A stretch of DNA of 44,841 nt from Methylococcaceae bacterium (lineage in GTDB: Bacteria > Pseudomonadota > Gammaproteobacteria > Methylococcales > Methylomonadaceae), in assembly GCA_016715325.1 (NCBI GenBank), contig JADKAL010000018.1, positions 1-44,841 of the forward strand, given 5' to 3'. Position numbers and translations under genes: made by a program. This document shows positions 1-9,784 of this stretch, one piece after another. Every line of letters starts with the position of its first letter. The first letter of the stretch is position 1. The notes beneath the pieces were generated by a model that had not been told where the DNA came from, made no database searches, and saw only the letters and a list, made by a program, of their open reading frames with translations.

Positions 1-489
1 TTTCATTTTCCAGAAAAGCTCATTCCTTTGGTTACGCTTAACGCATTAGAGGGTAAACCTTTACCGGTTTACGGCGACGGCAAACAAGTTAGGGATTGGC
101 TATATGTAGACGATCATGCCAGAGCGCTTTTAACGGTCGTGGAAACCGGTAAAATCGGGGAAACGTATAATATCGGCGGGCATAACGAAAAAGAAAATAT
201 TACGGTAGTCAGAACGATTTGCAGCATTCTTGACGAATTGCATCCGCAAAAACCGGCGGGACTTGCCAACTATGAAGATTTAATTACCTTCGTGAAAGAT
301 CGTCCCGGACACGATCTACGGTATGCGATTGACGCAGGAAAAATTGCTGAAGAACTCGGCTGGACGCCTAAAGAAACTTTCGAGACCGGCTTAAGAAAAA
401 CGGTGCAATGGTATCTCGATAATATGGATTGGTGTCGTCACGTACAGGACGGCAGTTACCGCCGCGAACGCTTAGGCTTGGGAGATTAA
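1..489 (+). CDS. rfbB: dTDP-glucose 4,6-dehydratase, C-terminal part
   Basis: The reading frame is open from the first base of the window, so the gene starts outside it; the ATG at 28 is internal. The visible ~162 residues are the C-terminal substrate-binding part of an extended SDR enzyme, with the family motifs [20 protein letters not shown] and TYNIGGHNE. RfbB converts dTDP-glucose to dTDP-4-keto-6-deoxyglucose in the cytoplasm, on the way to dTDP-rhamnose and related sugars. The stop is 3 bp before rfbA, so the two are co-transcribed. rfbC and rfbD are not seen in this window. The NAD-binding N-terminus and catalytic Tyr-x3-Lys lie off the left edge, so the call rests on the C-terminal motifs. 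Confidence 0.93.
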   Translation, partial: FHFPEKLIPLVTLNALEGKPLPVYGDGKQVRDWLYVDDHARALLTVVETGKIGETYNIGGHNEKENITVVRTICSILDELHPQKPAGLANYEDLITFVKDRPGHDLRYAIDAGKIAEELGWTPKETFETGLRKTVQWYLDNMDWCRHVQDGSYRRERLGLGD

Positions 490-492
490 AAG

Positions 493-1368
493 ATGAATTG
501 GAAAGGTATCATTCTCGCCGGCGGCGCAGGCACCAGATTGCATCCAATAACGAAGGCGGTATCGAAACAATTACTGCCTGTTTACGATAAGCCCATGATT
601 TACTATCCCTTATCCGTGTTGATGCTCGCGGGTATACGGGAAACCCTTATCATTACGACACCTGAAGACCAGAACAGTTTTAAAAACCTGTTAGGCGACG
701 GCTCCGATTTCGGCATCAAAATCGAATATGCAGTGCAGCCCAAACCGGAAGGACTTGCGCAAGCTTTTTTGATCGGCGAGCAATTTATCGGAGACAACAA
801 TACGTGTTTGGTGCTCGGCGATAACATATTCTTTGGGCAACGTTTCTCCGATAACTTAAAACATGCAACAGCCCGAACTTCAGGCGCTACCGTTTTCGGT
901 TATAAAGTCAAAGACGCCGAACGTTTCGGCGTCGTTGAGTTCGATGAAAATCTAAGAGCGATTTCCATTGAAGAGAAACCTGCCAAGCCAAAATCGAAAT
1001 ATGCTGTTACCGGACTTTATTTTTACGACAACCAAGTCGTTGATATTGCTAAAAACATAAAGCCGTCAGCCCGCGGTGAGCTTGAAATTACAGCCGTAAA
1101 TCAAGTCTATCTCGAACGGCAGCAGCTAAATGTAGAAATTCTCGGACGCGGTTTTGCGTGGCTGGATACAGGAACGCACGATAGCTTGATTGAGGCCGGT
1201 CAATTCGTCCAAACAGTGGAACATCGTCAAGGTTTCAAAATTGCCTGTCTTGAGGAAATTGCCTACAACAACCAATGGCTGACTAACGACGAATTGATAG
1301 TAAGATCGAAAAATTTAGCAAAAACCGCCTATGGAGAATATTTGCTTGAAATTGCAACCGGCAAATAA
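493..1368 (+). CDS. rfbA: Glucose-1-phosphate thymidylyltransferase
   Basis: This 291-residue protein has the usual RmlA length. It joins dTTP to glucose-1-phosphate to give dTDP-glucose, the substrate of the RfbB encoded just upstream. The nucleotide-binding signature GGAGTRLHP is at residues 10-18, followed by [17 protein letters not shown]. The internal GDNIFFG and EEKP motifs of sugar nucleotidyltransferases are also present. The start ATG follows the rfbB stop by 3 bp, and a GGGAG about 9 bases upstream inside the end of rfbB can serve as ribosome binding site. The function is secure; the final dTDP sugar depends on genes outside the window. Confidence 0.96.
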   Translation: MNWKGIILAGGAGTRLHPITKAVSKQLLPVYDKPMIYYPLSVLMLAGIRETLIITTPEDQNSFKNLLGDGSDFGIKIEYAVQPKPEGLAQAFLIGEQFIGDNNTCLVLGDNIFFGQRFSDNLKHATARTSGATVFGYKVKDAERFGVVEFDENLRAISIEEKPAKPKSKYAVTGLYFYDNQVVDIAKNIKPSARGELEITAVNQVYLERQQLNVEILGRGFAWLDTGTHDSLIEAGQFVQTVEHRQGFKIACLEEIAYNNQWLTNDELIVRSKNLAKTAYGEYLLEIATGK

Positions 1369-1406
1369 TTTGCGGTGTAAGCAAAAACTGTTTAAGGATA
1401 ATCTAA

Positions 1407-2711
1407 ATGAAAAATCAAGTCGTTGAAATATTTAACAAAAAGCAGGCCATTATCGGAGTTGTCGGTTTAGGTTATGTCGGTTTACCGCTTTCGATACGTT
1501 ATAGCGAAGTCGGTTACAAAGTGATCGGTTTTGACATCGATCCATCCAAAGTCGACGTCTTAAAGCAAGGGAAAAGTTACATCGAGCATATTGGAAGCAA
1601 ATCGATTGAAACGGCCGTTGCTCAAGGATTCGAGCCGACCAGCGATTTCTCGCGCGTTTCGGAAGCCGATGCGTTAATTTTGTGCGTACCTACGCCGCTT
1701 AACCTCTATCGCGAACCGGATCTGAGCTTTGTATTAAATACCACCGACGCCTTGTTGCCTTATTTGAGGCCGGGACAGGTTGTATCCTTGGAAAGTACGA
1801 CCTATCCGGGTACAACTGACGAAGAGCTGCTGCCTAGAATTGAGTCGACCGGTCTTAAAGTCGGCGAGAATGCGTTTCTAGTCTATTCGCCTGAACGCGA
1901 AGATCCCGGCAATCCGAATTTCAGCACGCGCACGATTCCGAAAGTTTGCGGCGGCTATACGCCTGAATGCCTTGAAGTAGGATTGGCTTTATACGGTCAA
2001 GTGATCGATAAAGTCGTGCCGGTCAGCTCAACGCGCGCAGCGGAGCTGACCAAGCTGCTCGAAAATATTCACCGTGCGGTCAACATCGGCCTAGTTAATG
2101 AGATGAAAATCGTTGCCGACAAAATGGATATCGATATTCACGAAGTGATACGCGCTGCTGCAACGAAGCCTTTCGGTTTCGTACCTTATTATCCCGGTCC
2201 GGGCCTGGGCGGACATTGTATTCCTATCGACCCCTTTTATTTGACTTGGAAAGCGCGCGAGTACGGCGTACATACCCGATTCATCGAGCTTGCCGGCGAA
2301 GTTAACTCGTCAATGCCGGATTATGTTATTTCCAAAGTTACCGCCGGGCTTAACGGTTTGAAAAAGTCGATAAACGGAAGCCGTGTCTTAGTTCTCGGCA
2401 TTTCCTATAAGAAAAATATCGACGATATGCGGGAATCGCCGTCGGTCGAATTAATGGAAAAACTGCGCGATCTCGGCGCAGACGTGTCTTACAGCGATCC
2501 GCATGTGCCGGTCTTCCCGAAAATGCGCAGGCATAAATTCGAATTAAAAAGCGTCGACCTCGATCATGCTGTCATTGCCGGTTACGATTGTGTCTTAGTA
2601 GCAACAGATCACGAAAAATTCGACTACGACCTCATCAAATCGGCTGCAAAATTAATCGTCGATACGCGCGGACGCTATCAACAATCCGCTAAGCATATAG
2701 TCAAAGCATAA
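1407..2711 (+). CDS. wbpA: UDP-N-acetylglucosamine 6-dehydrogenase (WbpA type)
   Basis: A 434-residue member of the UDP-glucose/GDP-mannose dehydrogenase family. The NAD-binding motif [11 protein letters not shown] is at residues 17-27. The catalytic cysteine is in [10 protein letters not shown] (about Cys271), and the C-terminal UDP-binding domain follows. Enzymes with this sequence pattern oxidise UDP-GlcNAc (or its epimer) to the uronic acid using NAD+. The WbpE-like aminotransferase downstream supports a WbpA role in making UDP-2,3-diamino uronic acids. WbpB and WbpD partners are not in the window, so a simpler role in UDP-GlcNAcA or GalNAcA synthesis is possible. The ATG at 1407 has a good AAGGA ribosome site. 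Confidence 0.88.
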   Translation: MKNQVVEIFNKKQAIIGVVGLGYVGLPLSIRYSEVGYKVIGFDIDPSKVDVLKQGKSYIEHIGSKSIETAVAQGFEPTSDFSRVSEADALILCVPTPLNLYREPDLSFVLNTTDALLPYLRPGQVVSLESTTYPGTTDEELLPRIESTGLKVGENAFLVYSPEREDPGNPNFSTRTIPKVCGGYTPECLEVGLALYGQVIDKVVPVSSTRAAELTKLLENIHRAVNIGLVNEMKIVADKMDIDIHEVIRAAATKPFGFVPYYPGPGLGGHCIPIDPFYLTWKAREYGVHTRFIELAGEVNSSMPDYVISKVTAGLNGLKKSINGSRVLVLGISYKKNIDDMRESPSVELMEKLRDLGADVSYSDPHVPVFPKMRRHKFELKSVDLDHAVIAGYDCVLVATDHEKFDYDLIKSAAKLIVDTRGRYQQSAKHIVKA

Positions 2712-2774
2712 ATGAGATTCGTCGGATCAGCATTTTACCTCTGTATCATTAGTTGAAGCGTCTCATTTATTAAT

Positions 2775-2788
2775 CGACTTTTCAGTCG
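2775..2788 (+). terminator. Weak hairpin after wbpA
   Basis: Inverted repeat CGACT-TTTC-AGTCG followed by TTTAAATT, in the 168-bp gap between wbpA and wbpE. The stem is only 5 bp, so it could at most attenuate. A longer-range pair (AATGAGA near 2711 and TCTCATT near 2760) flanks the same gap. Confidence 0.25.
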
Positions 2789-2879
2789 TTTAAATTATGG
2801 ATACAAAGTCGGTAATCAAAATAGTTATTTACTTGATTGCCGAATCCAAAACGATCAACAAATCACTACCCCTGTATCA

Positions 2880-3974
2880 ATGAAAATAGATTTCGCAAAC
2901 CTTCAGCATCAATATCAACTGTACAAAACGGAAATTGATGCGGCAATTCAGTCCGTTTTGAACAAATCGAATTACATACTGGGTGAAGAAGTCGATTTAC
3001 TTGAACGAGAACTAGAAGCCTTTTCAGAGGCCAAACATGCTATCGCTTGCTCAAGCGGAACAGATGCCTTGTTGCTGGCGATGATGGCGTTAGATATTGA
3101 ACCGGGCGATGAAATTATAACGACGCCATTCACATTTATCGCAACTGCCGAAACAATTGCCTTGATGAAAGCGAAGCCGGTCTTCGTAGACATACAAGAA
3201 GATAGTTTCAATATCGATCCGGCTAAGATAGAGGCCGCAATAACCCCAAAAACCAGAGCGATCATGCCGGTTTCACTTTACGGTCAAACGCCCGATTTGG
3301 ATGAAATTAAAGCGATTGCCGATAAGCATCACCTTAAACTCATCATTGACGGTGCGCAGAGTTTCGGTGCAACCTACAAAGGAAAAGCAGACAGCGCTTT
3401 GGGCGACATCAGTTGCACCAGTTTTTTTCCTGCTAAACCGTTGGGATGTTACGGAGACGGCGGCGCAGTATTTACCAACGATTCAATCATCGCTGAAAAA
3501 ATGCGGATGTTACGCGTACATGGACAAGGACAACGCTATCATCATAAGTATATCGGCATGGGAGGACGTTTAGATACTTTGCAAGCAGCGGTATTGCTGG
3601 CGAAATTACCGCATTATGCTAACGAAATTAAATACAGACAACAGGTTGCGGAGGCTTACAATAATAACCTTTCCGATCATTCGGAATTAATATCGCCGCA
3701 AATAAAACCCGATCGAACCAGCGTCTGGGCGCAATACACGATTAGAACGTCAACCAGAGAAGCGCTTCAAGAGAAGTTACAAAAAGCGGGTGTTCCGACG
3801 GCGGTGCATTACCCAAAACCGCTACACAGGCAGGAGTGTTTTGAGTATTTAGGCTATAAGGATGGGGATTTCCCAATAGCAGAAAAAGCAGCAAGAGAAG
3901 TTATCAGCCTGCCGATGAATGCGTTTTTGACCGCTGATGAAATAAGCTTAATTACCGAGAGATTACTTCACTAA
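2880..3974 (+). CDS. wbpE: PLP-dependent sugar aminotransferase (WbpE-like)
   Basis: A 364-residue DegT/DnrJ/EryC1/StrS aminotransferase. The PLP-binding lysine is in FFPAKPLGCYGDGGA (Lys186). An SSGTDAL loop for the cofactor phosphate and the C-terminal GVPTAVHYPKPLH motif are typical of the family. Its pattern follows WbpE, which transfers an amino group from glutamate to C3 of UDP-2-acetamido-3-keto-glucuronic acid. This fits the preceding wbpA. No clear Shine-Dalgarno precedes the ATG, and the 168-bp leader may carry its own promoter. A PseC or other sugar-aminotransferase role is less likely because a separate PseC follows. Confidence 0.82.
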   Translation: MKIDFANLQHQYQLYKTEIDAAIQSVLNKSNYILGEEVDLLERELEAFSEAKHAIACSSGTDALLLAMMALDIEPGDEIITTPFTFIATAETIALMKAKPVFVDIQEDSFNIDPAKIEAAITPKTRAIMPVSLYGQTPDLDEIKAIADKHHLKLIIDGAQSFGATYKGKADSALGDISCTSFFPAKPLGCYGDGGAVFTNDSIIAEKMRMLRVHGQGQRYHHKYIGMGGRLDTLQAAVLLAKLPHYANEIKYRQQVAEAYNNNLSDHSELISPQIKPDRTSVWAQYTIRTSTREALQEKLQKAGVPTAVHYPKPLHRQECFEYLGYKDGDFPIAEKAAREVISLPMNAFLTADEISLITERLLH

Positions 3975-4017
3975 ATCTATAATGAAACCGTTAAACGCCA
4001 AAGTAACGATAGAACCC

Positions 4018-4044
4018 ACAAGACAAGACAAGACAGGACAAAAC
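4018..4044 (+). repeat. Short imperfect pentamer repeat before pseB
   Basis: Four near-perfect copies of the pentamer ACAAG/ACAGG run in tandem in the spacer between wbpE and pseB. They lie about 100 bp upstream of the pseB start, outside any gene. The tract could vary in length by slippage and alter promoter spacing, but nothing in one sequence shows that it does. Confidence 0.5.
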
Positions 4045-4076
4045 TAAAAAAATTTAATTTGTTAACCAATTAACCG

Positions 4077-4095
4077 CACTATTGTATTAATAGTG
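4077..4095 (+). promoter_or_regulatory. Inverted repeat in the pse operon leader
   Basis: A perfect 7-bp palindrome, CACTATT-GTATT-AATAGTG, lies 49 bp upstream of the pseB start inside an AT-rich leader. It could be an operator or a leader hairpin. No convincing -35/-10 pair can be fixed around it. Confidence 0.35.
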
Positions 4096-4143
4096 TTAAT
4101 CGTGGATTATCAAATTATTCGACAAAAAAACCTTATTGAAACA

Positions 4144-5145
4144 ATGCTGACAAATAAATCTATTCTCATCACAGGCGGTACGGGGTCGTTCGGCAAGGCT
4201 TTTGTGAAAACCGTGCTGGAGCAATATCCTAACATTAAGCGGTTGGTAGTCTTTTCCAGAGACGAGTTGAAACAATATGAAATGGGACAAGAGTTTTCTG
4301 ACCGAAAATACGCAGGGCTTAGGTATTTTATCGGCGATATTAGGGACGAACCCCGATTACGCCGTGCTTTGGAAGGTATCGATGTAGTGGTACATGCGGC
4401 GGCACTTAAACAGGTACCGGCTGCCGAATATAATCCTTTCGAATGTATCAAAACAAATGTGCTGGGTGCTCAAAATTTGATCGAAGCTTGTCTCGATAGT
4501 AACGTACAGCGAGTTGTTGCGCTTTCTACGGATAAGGCTGCTGCCCCTATCAACCTATACGGCGCCACCAAGTTATGTTCCGATAAACTGTTTGTAGCCG
4601 CCAATAACATCAAAGGCCATCGCGATATTCGTTTTAGTGTGGTTCGCTACGGTAACGTGATGGGTAGCCGTGGTTCGGTAATTCCGTTTTTTCTCGAAAA
4701 ACGCGCCAGCGGTGTTTTACCTATCACGGATCCCGCCATGACCCGCTTTAATATCAGTTTGCAGGAAGGTGTGGATATGGTGCTCTGGTCGCTGGAAAAT
4801 GCCTGGGGCGGCGAAATCCTAGTGCCTAAAATCCCATCATATAAAGTTACAGACTTGGCGGAAGCTATCGGCCCGGATTGCGAACATCCTGTCGTCGGGG
4901 TTCGTCCGGGCGAAAAAATCCACGAAGAAATGATTACGGCCAGCGACAGCTTCAATACTGTCGATATGGGCAAATACTATGCGATTCTGCCTGTCGGCGC
5001 GAAATACACAATGGCTGATTATTGCGAAAAAATGAGCGCCACAAAGGTTAGCCAAGGATTTTGTTATGAAAGCGGCAGCAATGTGGATTTTTTGACCGTT
5101 GACGAATTACGAAATTTAATTCAAGAACACGTAGGGTTGGTTTGA
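4144..5145 (+). CDS. pseB: UDP-GlcNAc 4,6-dehydratase (inverting), pseudaminic acid step 1
   Basis: PseB removes water from UDP-GlcNAc and inverts C5, giving the 4-keto-6-deoxy-L-sugar that begins CMP-pseudaminic acid synthesis. The Rossmann motif TGGTGSFG is at residues 10-17. The catalytic Tyr-x3-Lys is in NLYGATKLCSDK (Tyr139, Lys143), and STDKAAAP precedes it. I chose the ATG at 4144 (333 residues) rather than the GTG at 4093, because the family begins just before the nucleotide-binding strand and the 17 extra residues show no family pattern. It heads a run of pseB, pseC, pseF, pseG, pseH and pseI. Confidence 0.94.
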   Translation: MLTNKSILITGGTGSFGKAFVKTVLEQYPNIKRLVVFSRDELKQYEMGQEFSDRKYAGLRYFIGDIRDEPRLRRALEGIDVVVHAAALKQVPAAEYNPFECIKTNVLGAQNLIEACLDSNVQRVVALSTDKAAAPINLYGATKLCSDKLFVAANNIKGHRDIRFSVVRYGNVMGSRGSVIPFFLEKRASGVLPITDPAMTRFNISLQEGVDMVLWSLENAWGGEILVPKIPSYKVTDLAEAIGPDCEHPVVGVRPGEKIHEEMITASDSFNTVDMGKYYAILPVGAKYTMADYCEKMSATKVSQGFCYESGSNVDFLTVDELRNLIQEHVGLV

Positions 5146-5154
5146 GTTTTATTG

Positions 5155-6309
5155 ATGATTCCATATGGCCGACAAGATATTAACCAAGCCGATATTCAGG
5201 CTGTCATTGATGTCCTAAATTCCGATTTTCTTACCCAGGGTCCTGCGGTACCCGCATTTGAAAAATCTGTTACCGATTATTGCGGCGCAAGCTTTGGTGT
5301 CGCTGTTAATAGCGCTACCAGCGCCCTTCATATTGCTTGTCTTGCTGTAGGACTAGGAGAAGGCGATTATTTATGGACATCTCCAAATACCTTTGTCGCC
5401 TCGGCCAATTGCGGCCTTTATTGCGGGGCGCAAGTGGATTTTGTCGATATAGACGCTAAAACTTACAATCTTTGCGCTGACAAGCTTGAACAAAAGCTTA
5501 TCCAGGCTGAAAGACAAGGCAAACTTCCCAAGGTTGTCATTCCTGTTCATTTTGCCGGACAGTCTTGCGACATGCGCCGCATCCACCAGCTTAGCCAGCA
5601 CTACGGATTTAAGATAATAGAAGATGCTTCTCACGCCATTGGTGGAAAATATCGGGGGAACCCGATTGGCGGATGTCAATACTCCGATATTACTGTATTT
5701 AGCTTTCATCCGGTAAAGATCATCACCACAGCAGAAGGCGGACTGGCGACGACTAACCAGCCGGATCTTGCAGAGAAAATGCAGCTATTGCGCAGTCATG
5801 GTATTACCCGTGATCAAAGTCGAATGACCAAACCCTCCGAAGGCGGCTGGTACTATCAACAAATCGATCTCGGTTTTAATTACCGCATGACCGAACTTCA
5901 AGCCGCTCTTGGCGTTAGTCAAATGAAACGTTTAGCTGAGTTTGTCGCAAGGCGTCATCAATTGGCGCAACAATATGAAAACTTGCTTGAAGAATTGCCC
6001 ATTGTCAGGCCTTATCAAGACCCTGACAATTACTCGGCTTTACACCTTTATCCCATTTTGCTTGAGTTAGATAAAATCGCCAAATCCCATGCCGAAACAT
6101 TTCAAGCGCTTCGCGATAATGGTTTGGGCGTTAATCTGCACTATATTCCTGTGCATACTCAGCCATACTATCAACAACTTGGATTTAAGGCGGGCGACTT
6201 TCCTGAGGCTGAAAGCTATTACCGTCGTGCAATTAGTATTCCCTTGTATTATGGATTAGCGGATAGGCAGCATCAGGTGGTTTCAGTATTAAAACAGGTT
6301 TTGATGTGA
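5155..6309 (+). CDS. pseC: UDP-4-amino-4,6-dideoxy-N-acetyl-beta-L-altrosamine transaminase
   Basis: A PLP aminotransferase of the DegT family (about 384 residues) that aminates C4 of the PseB product. The N-terminus IPYGRQDINQADIQAV and the PLP lysine in FSFHPVKIITTAEGG (Lys188) are typical of PseC. The NSATSALHIAC loop binds the cofactor phosphate. It starts 9 bp after pseB; ATG 5155 is preferred over the adjacent in-frame TTG at 5152. Its stop overlaps the pseF start by 4 bp, indicating translational coupling. Confidence 0.94.
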   Translation: MIPYGRQDINQADIQAVIDVLNSDFLTQGPAVPAFEKSVTDYCGASFGVAVNSATSALHIACLAVGLGEGDYLWTSPNTFVASANCGLYCGAQVDFVDIDAKTYNLCADKLEQKLIQAERQGKLPKVVIPVHFAGQSCDMRRIHQLSQHYGFKIIEDASHAIGGKYRGNPIGGCQYSDITVFSFHPVKIITTAEGGLATTNQPDLAEKMQLLRSHGITRDQSRMTKPSEGGWYYQQIDLGFNYRMTELQAALGVSQMKRLAEFVARRHQLAQQYENLLEELPIVRPYQDPDNYSALHLYPILLELDKIAKSHAETFQALRDNGLGVNLHYIPVHTQPYYQQLGFKAGDFPEAESYYRRAISIPLYYGLADRQHQVVSVLKQVLM

Positions 6310-7001
6310 ACATATGCGTTATTCCCGCCCGGGGAGGTAGTAAACGGATTCCCGGCAAGAACATTAAAAACTTCTGCGGCAAACCCATCATCGCTTGGTC
6401 CATCGAAATAGCGAAAGCTTCCGGGCTTTTCGAGCATATTATGGTTTCAACCGATGATCCTGCAATTGCAAAAGTGGCTACTGACTGGGGGGCTGAAGTG
6501 CCTTTTGTGCGGCCTGCTGAAATTGCTAACGACTATGCAGGAACGACCGAAGTCATCGCCCATGCTAGCCAATGGGCGTTGGATCAAGGTTGGCCGGTCT
6601 CTGCGGTCTGCTGTATCTACGCCACGGCCCCATTTATTCAAATCGATGATCTTAAACAAGGGTTGGTAAGCCTGCAATCCGGCGATTGGTCTTATGCCTT
6701 TTCAGCTACGGATTTTGCGTCGCCCATTTTTAGGGCTTTCAAACGTTGCGAGGATGGTGGTATCGAAATGTTCTTTCCTGATCAATTTTCGACCCGTTCG
6801 CAAGATTTACCGGAAGCCTTGCATGATGCAGGGCAATTTTATTGGGGAAAACCTTCAGCCTGGATAGAAGGACAGCGGATATTTGACCGGTATTCCGTAC
6901 CCGTATTCATACCTCGATGGCGTGTGCAAGATATTGACGATCAGGATGACTGGTTAAGGGCTGAAGTCATCCACAAGTTATTGAGGCAAAGCAACGTATG
7001 A
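6306..7001 (+). CDS. pseF: Pseudaminic acid cytidylyltransferase
   Basis: A 231-residue CMP-sugar synthetase that activates pseudaminic acid with CTP, the last soluble step before glycosyl transfer. The CTP-binding signature ARGGSKRIPGKN is at residues 8-19, and the substrate-site region around FSTRSQDLPEALHDAGQFYW matches PseF/NeuA enzymes. The GTG start lies within the pseC stop (GTGA overlap), which supports this unusual start. Placing pseF directly after pseC is common in pse operons. Confidence 0.93.
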   Translation: MNICVIPARGGSKRIPGKNIKNFCGKPIIAWSIEIAKASGLFEHIMVSTDDPAIAKVATDWGAEVPFVRPAEIANDYAGTTEVIAHASQWALDQGWPVSAVCCIYATAPFIQIDDLKQGLVSLQSGDWSYAFSATDFASPIFRAFKRCEDGGIEMFFPDQFSTRSQDLPEALHDAGQFYWGKPSAWIEGQRIFDRYSVPVFIPRWRVQDIDDQDDWLRAEVIHKLLRQSNV

Positions 7002-7122
7002 GGAACTAACACTAAGCTATGGCGCCCCTCAAGCTTTTTGGACAGAGGGAAAATCGTCATCGATTATTTCCATCGTAGCGGTACCGAATTCAAAAAAGTG
7101 TTTAACTAAAAGGCATTTATAC

Positions 7123-8217
7123 TTGAAAATCGTTTTCAGAACTGACGCATCTCTGCAAATAGGAACAGGCCATGTCATGCGTTGTTTATCATTGGCCGTT
7201 GCTTTGCGTGATGAAGGGGCGGAAGTCATTTTTATTAGCCGTGAACATTCTGGAAATATAAACCGATTAATTGAACAAAAGAATTTTGAGGTCTACAAGC
7301 TATCCTTTTCTGATGGAACAGAAAAGTTAGCAGGTGCAGTATCTGGCAATAAATTACTTCATTCCGAATGGTTAGGTGTATCGCAACATCAAGATGCGTT
7401 GCAATGTGAGCCGATATTGCAGCAGTTTAATCCTGATTGGCTGGTTGTTGATCATTATGCGATCGATTGTTATTGGCAACGGTTACTAAGGCCTCATTTT
7501 CAAAAACTGATGGTGATTGATGATTTGGCGGATCGTCACCATGATTGCAACCTGTTGCTGGACCAAACCTATCGACGGAAAGATACTGATTACAAGCCGC
7601 TCGTTCCTGCAAATGCAAATTTATTGTTGGGCGCAAGCTATGCACTGCTCCGGCCTGAGTTTGCCGAATGGCGCGATTTCAGCTTGAAACGGCGAGTGAA
7701 CCCGATATTAAAAACACTGCTTATCACGATGGGCGGCGTTGATGCCGATAATGTTACCGGTCGTGTATTAGTGGCGTTAAAGGACTGTATTTTACCGAAC
7801 GATCTTAAAATTACTGTCGTCATGGGCGGGGCTGCGCCTTGGCTGGAGCAAGTACGACAGCTTGCCGGACAAATGCCCTATCCGACGGAAGTTATGGTTA
7901 ATGTGACTAATATGGCTGAAATAATGGCAAATAGCGATTTAGCGATTGGTGCGGCAGGATCGACTTCTTGGGAACGGTGCTGCCTAGGTTTGCCATCTTT
8001 AATGGTAGTATTGGCGGAGAACCAACAAACTATCGCGAAAGGTTTACAAGACCAGGGTGCTGCCAATCTCTTTAAAATAGACTGTATCAAAACGCTGCAA
8101 TCAAGTGTTTTGGCAATGACCCAAAATAAATTACAGCATATGAGTGAAGCATCTCGACAAATTGTTGACGGCTTAGGTATTCAAAGAACGTTGGTAAATA
8201 TGTTGTCGGTCAAATAG
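7123..8217 (+). CDS. pseG: UDP-2,4-diacetamido-2,4,6-trideoxy-altropyranose hydrolase
   Basis: PseG releases UDP and leaves the free diacetamido sugar that PseI condenses with PEP. The protein is 364 residues, with a GT-B-like fold expected. The N-terminal motif RTDASLQIGTGHVMRC contains the conserved His17, the proposed catalytic base in the Campylobacter enzyme. The C-terminal half has IGAAGSTSWERCCLGLP, a nucleotide-site pattern. The only start that keeps the N-terminal strand is the TTG at 7123, with a weak upstream AAAAGG. It lies 121 bp after pseF, the largest gap in the pse operon. pseH begins 8 bp after it. Confidence 0.92.
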   Translation: MKIVFRTDASLQIGTGHVMRCLSLAVALRDEGAEVIFISREHSGNINRLIEQKNFEVYKLSFSDGTEKLAGAVSGNKLLHSEWLGVSQHQDALQCEPILQQFNPDWLVVDHYAIDCYWQRLLRPHFQKLMVIDDLADRHHDCNLLLDQTYRRKDTDYKPLVPANANLLLGASYALLRPEFAEWRDFSLKRRVNPILKTLLITMGGVDADNVTGRVLVALKDCILPNDLKITVVMGGAAPWLEQVRQLAGQMPYPTEVMVNVTNMAEIMANSDLAIGAAGSTSWERCCLGLPSLMVVLAENQQTIAKGLQDQGAANLFKIDCIKTLQSSVLAMTQNKLQHMSEASRQIVDGLGIQRTLVNMLSVK

Positions 8218-8225
8218 CAAATAAA

Positions 8226-8747
8226 ATGAACGGACTTCTTAGAGAGATGGCAGTTGAAGATTTGGAAATAGTCAGGGAATGGAGAAATCATCCTAATATA
8301 AAAAAATTCATGTTTAGCCAAAAGGACGTGCTGCCGGAAGAGCATTTGTCCTGGTATCAAGGCGCTAAATCAAACAATTTAAAAAACCTGCTGGTTTATA
8401 TTGAAGATGCATTGCCATTAGGCTTTGTTCAATTCTCAGCCGTAAGAAACCAGAAATCGATTGTCGTTTGGGGATTTTATATTGCGCCTTATGCCAACAA
8501 AGGCACTGGAACGAAGATGACTAAACTCGCATTAGAGGTGGCGTTTAATCAACTCAATGCACATAAGGTATTTGCTGAAATTCTGGCGTTCAACATTCCA
8601 TCCATCAGGCTTCATCAAAAATTGGGCTTTAGTCAAGAAGGGATATTAAAGGATCATTATTTTGATGGAGAAAACTATCATGATGTACATTGTTTTGGAT
8701 TAGTAAATAATTATTACCATAAGATTTTATGCTCAAACCTGAAATAA
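8226..8747 (+). CDS. pseH: UDP-4-amino-sugar N-acetyltransferase, pseudaminic acid step 3
   Basis: A 173-residue GNAT-family enzyme that acetylates the 4-amino group of the PseC product with acetyl-CoA. The GNAT core is seen in WGFYIAPYANKGTGTKMTKL, whose glycine-rich part binds CoA pyrophosphate, and in the C-terminal RLHQKLGFSQEG. The N-terminus, with REWRNHPNIKKFMF, is typical of PseH. The gene overlaps the start of pseI by 19 bp. The identity is reinforced by being the only acetyltransferase between pseG and pseI. Confidence 0.9.
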   Translation: MNGLLREMAVEDLEIVREWRNHPNIKKFMFSQKDVLPEEHLSWYQGAKSNNLKNLLVYIEDALPLGFVQFSAVRNQKSIVVWGFYIAPYANKGTGTKMTKLALEVAFNQLNAHKVFAEILAFNIPSIRLHQKLGFSQEGILKDHYFDGENYHDVHCFGLVNNYYHKILCSNLK

Positions 8748-9784
8748 CAATCGACAATAGATTAATTTCTTCAAATTGTCCGCCTTATATCATTGCCGAA
8801 CTTTCCGCAAACCATAATGGGCGTATTGAAAATGCCTATAAGATCATCGAAGTTGCCAAGCAATCGGGCGCCGATGCCGTCAAGCTCCAAACTTATAGGC
8901 CTGACACCATAACCATTGATATGCAGACCTCTGAATTTATGATTGAAGGCGGATTATGGCATGGTCAAAGCCTGTATCAGCTGTATGAAAGCGCCTATAT
9001 GCCTTGGGAATGGCATAAGCCGTTGTTCGATTATGCCAGAAAACTGGAAATAACCATTTTCAGTTCCCCATTTGATAATACTGCTATCGATTTATTGGAA
9101 GACTTGAATGCCCCCGCTTATAAAATTGCATCGTTTGAAGCCATCGATTTGCCATTAATTAAGTATGCCGCCAGTACCGGTAAGCCTATGATAATCTCCA
9201 CGGGCATGGCGGATGAAGGGGAAATCCAGGAAGCTATCGATGCCGCCAAGTCGGCAGGGTGTAATCAGTTGGCGATTTTACATTGTGTGAGCGGATATCC
9301 AGCGCCTGCTGAAGACTACAATTTACGGACAATACCGGACATGATGTCTCGGTTCGGTGTTGTTACCGGCTTATCCGATCACACGATTGATAATTCCACA
9401 GCCATTGCCAGCGTCGCATTGGGTGCAGCCATTATTGAAAAGCACGTCACTTTGGATCGTTCAGGCGGGGGGCCGGACGATAGTTTTTCGCTAGAACCCA
9501 AAGAACTTGAAGCTTTGTGTAAAGATGCCAGGACGGCATGGTCTGCATTGGGCAAAGTGGATTATGGTAGAAAATCCAGTGAACAAGGAAACGTTAAATT
9601 CCGCCGGTCGTTATATGTAGTCGAAGATATTATGGCAGGAGAAACCATTACACAGGACAATGTTAAGAGCATCCGCCCTGGTTACGGCCTTGCCCCAAAA
9701 TATTACGAACAAATTTTGGGGAAAAAAGCTAAGGAAAACCTTCAAAAAGGAATCCCTCTGAGGATTGAACTGCTGGAAATATAA
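8729..9784 (+). CDS. pseI: Pseudaminic acid synthase
   Basis: PseI condenses the PseG product with phosphoenolpyruvate to form the nine-carbon pseudaminic acid. The 351-residue protein has the NeuB-type TIM barrel, with YIIAELSANHNG near the N-terminus, AVKLQTY, and STGMADEGEI. A C-terminal antifreeze-like SAF domain covers roughly residues 290-351. The N-terminal SANHNG and the surrounding pse genes favour PseI over NeuB or LegI. The start overlaps pseH by 19 bp. This is the last pse gene, so the pathway from UDP-GlcNAc to CMP-Pse is complete. Confidence 0.94.
   Translation: MLKPEITIDNRLISSNCPPYIIAELSANHNGRIENAYKIIEVAKQSGADAVKLQTYRPDTITIDMQTSEFMIEGGLWHGQSLYQLYESAYMPWEWHKPLFDYARKLEITIFSSPFDNTAIDLLEDLNAPAYKIASFEAIDLPLIKYAASTGKPMIISTGMADEGEIQEAIDAAKSAGCNQLAILHCVSGYPAPAEDYNLRTIPDMMSRFGVVTGLSDHTIDNSTAIASVALGAAIIEKHVTLDRSGGGPDDSFSLEPKELEALCKDARTAWSALGKVDYGRKSSEQGNVKFRRSLYVVEDIMAGETITQDNVKSIRPGYGLAPKYYEQILGKKAKENLQKGIPLRIELLEI

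Noticed and set aside
4093..4143. Upstream GTG start extending PseB by 17 residues
   Set aside because: The extension lies on the palindrome, has no family pattern, and the ATG at 4144 fits other PseB proteins.
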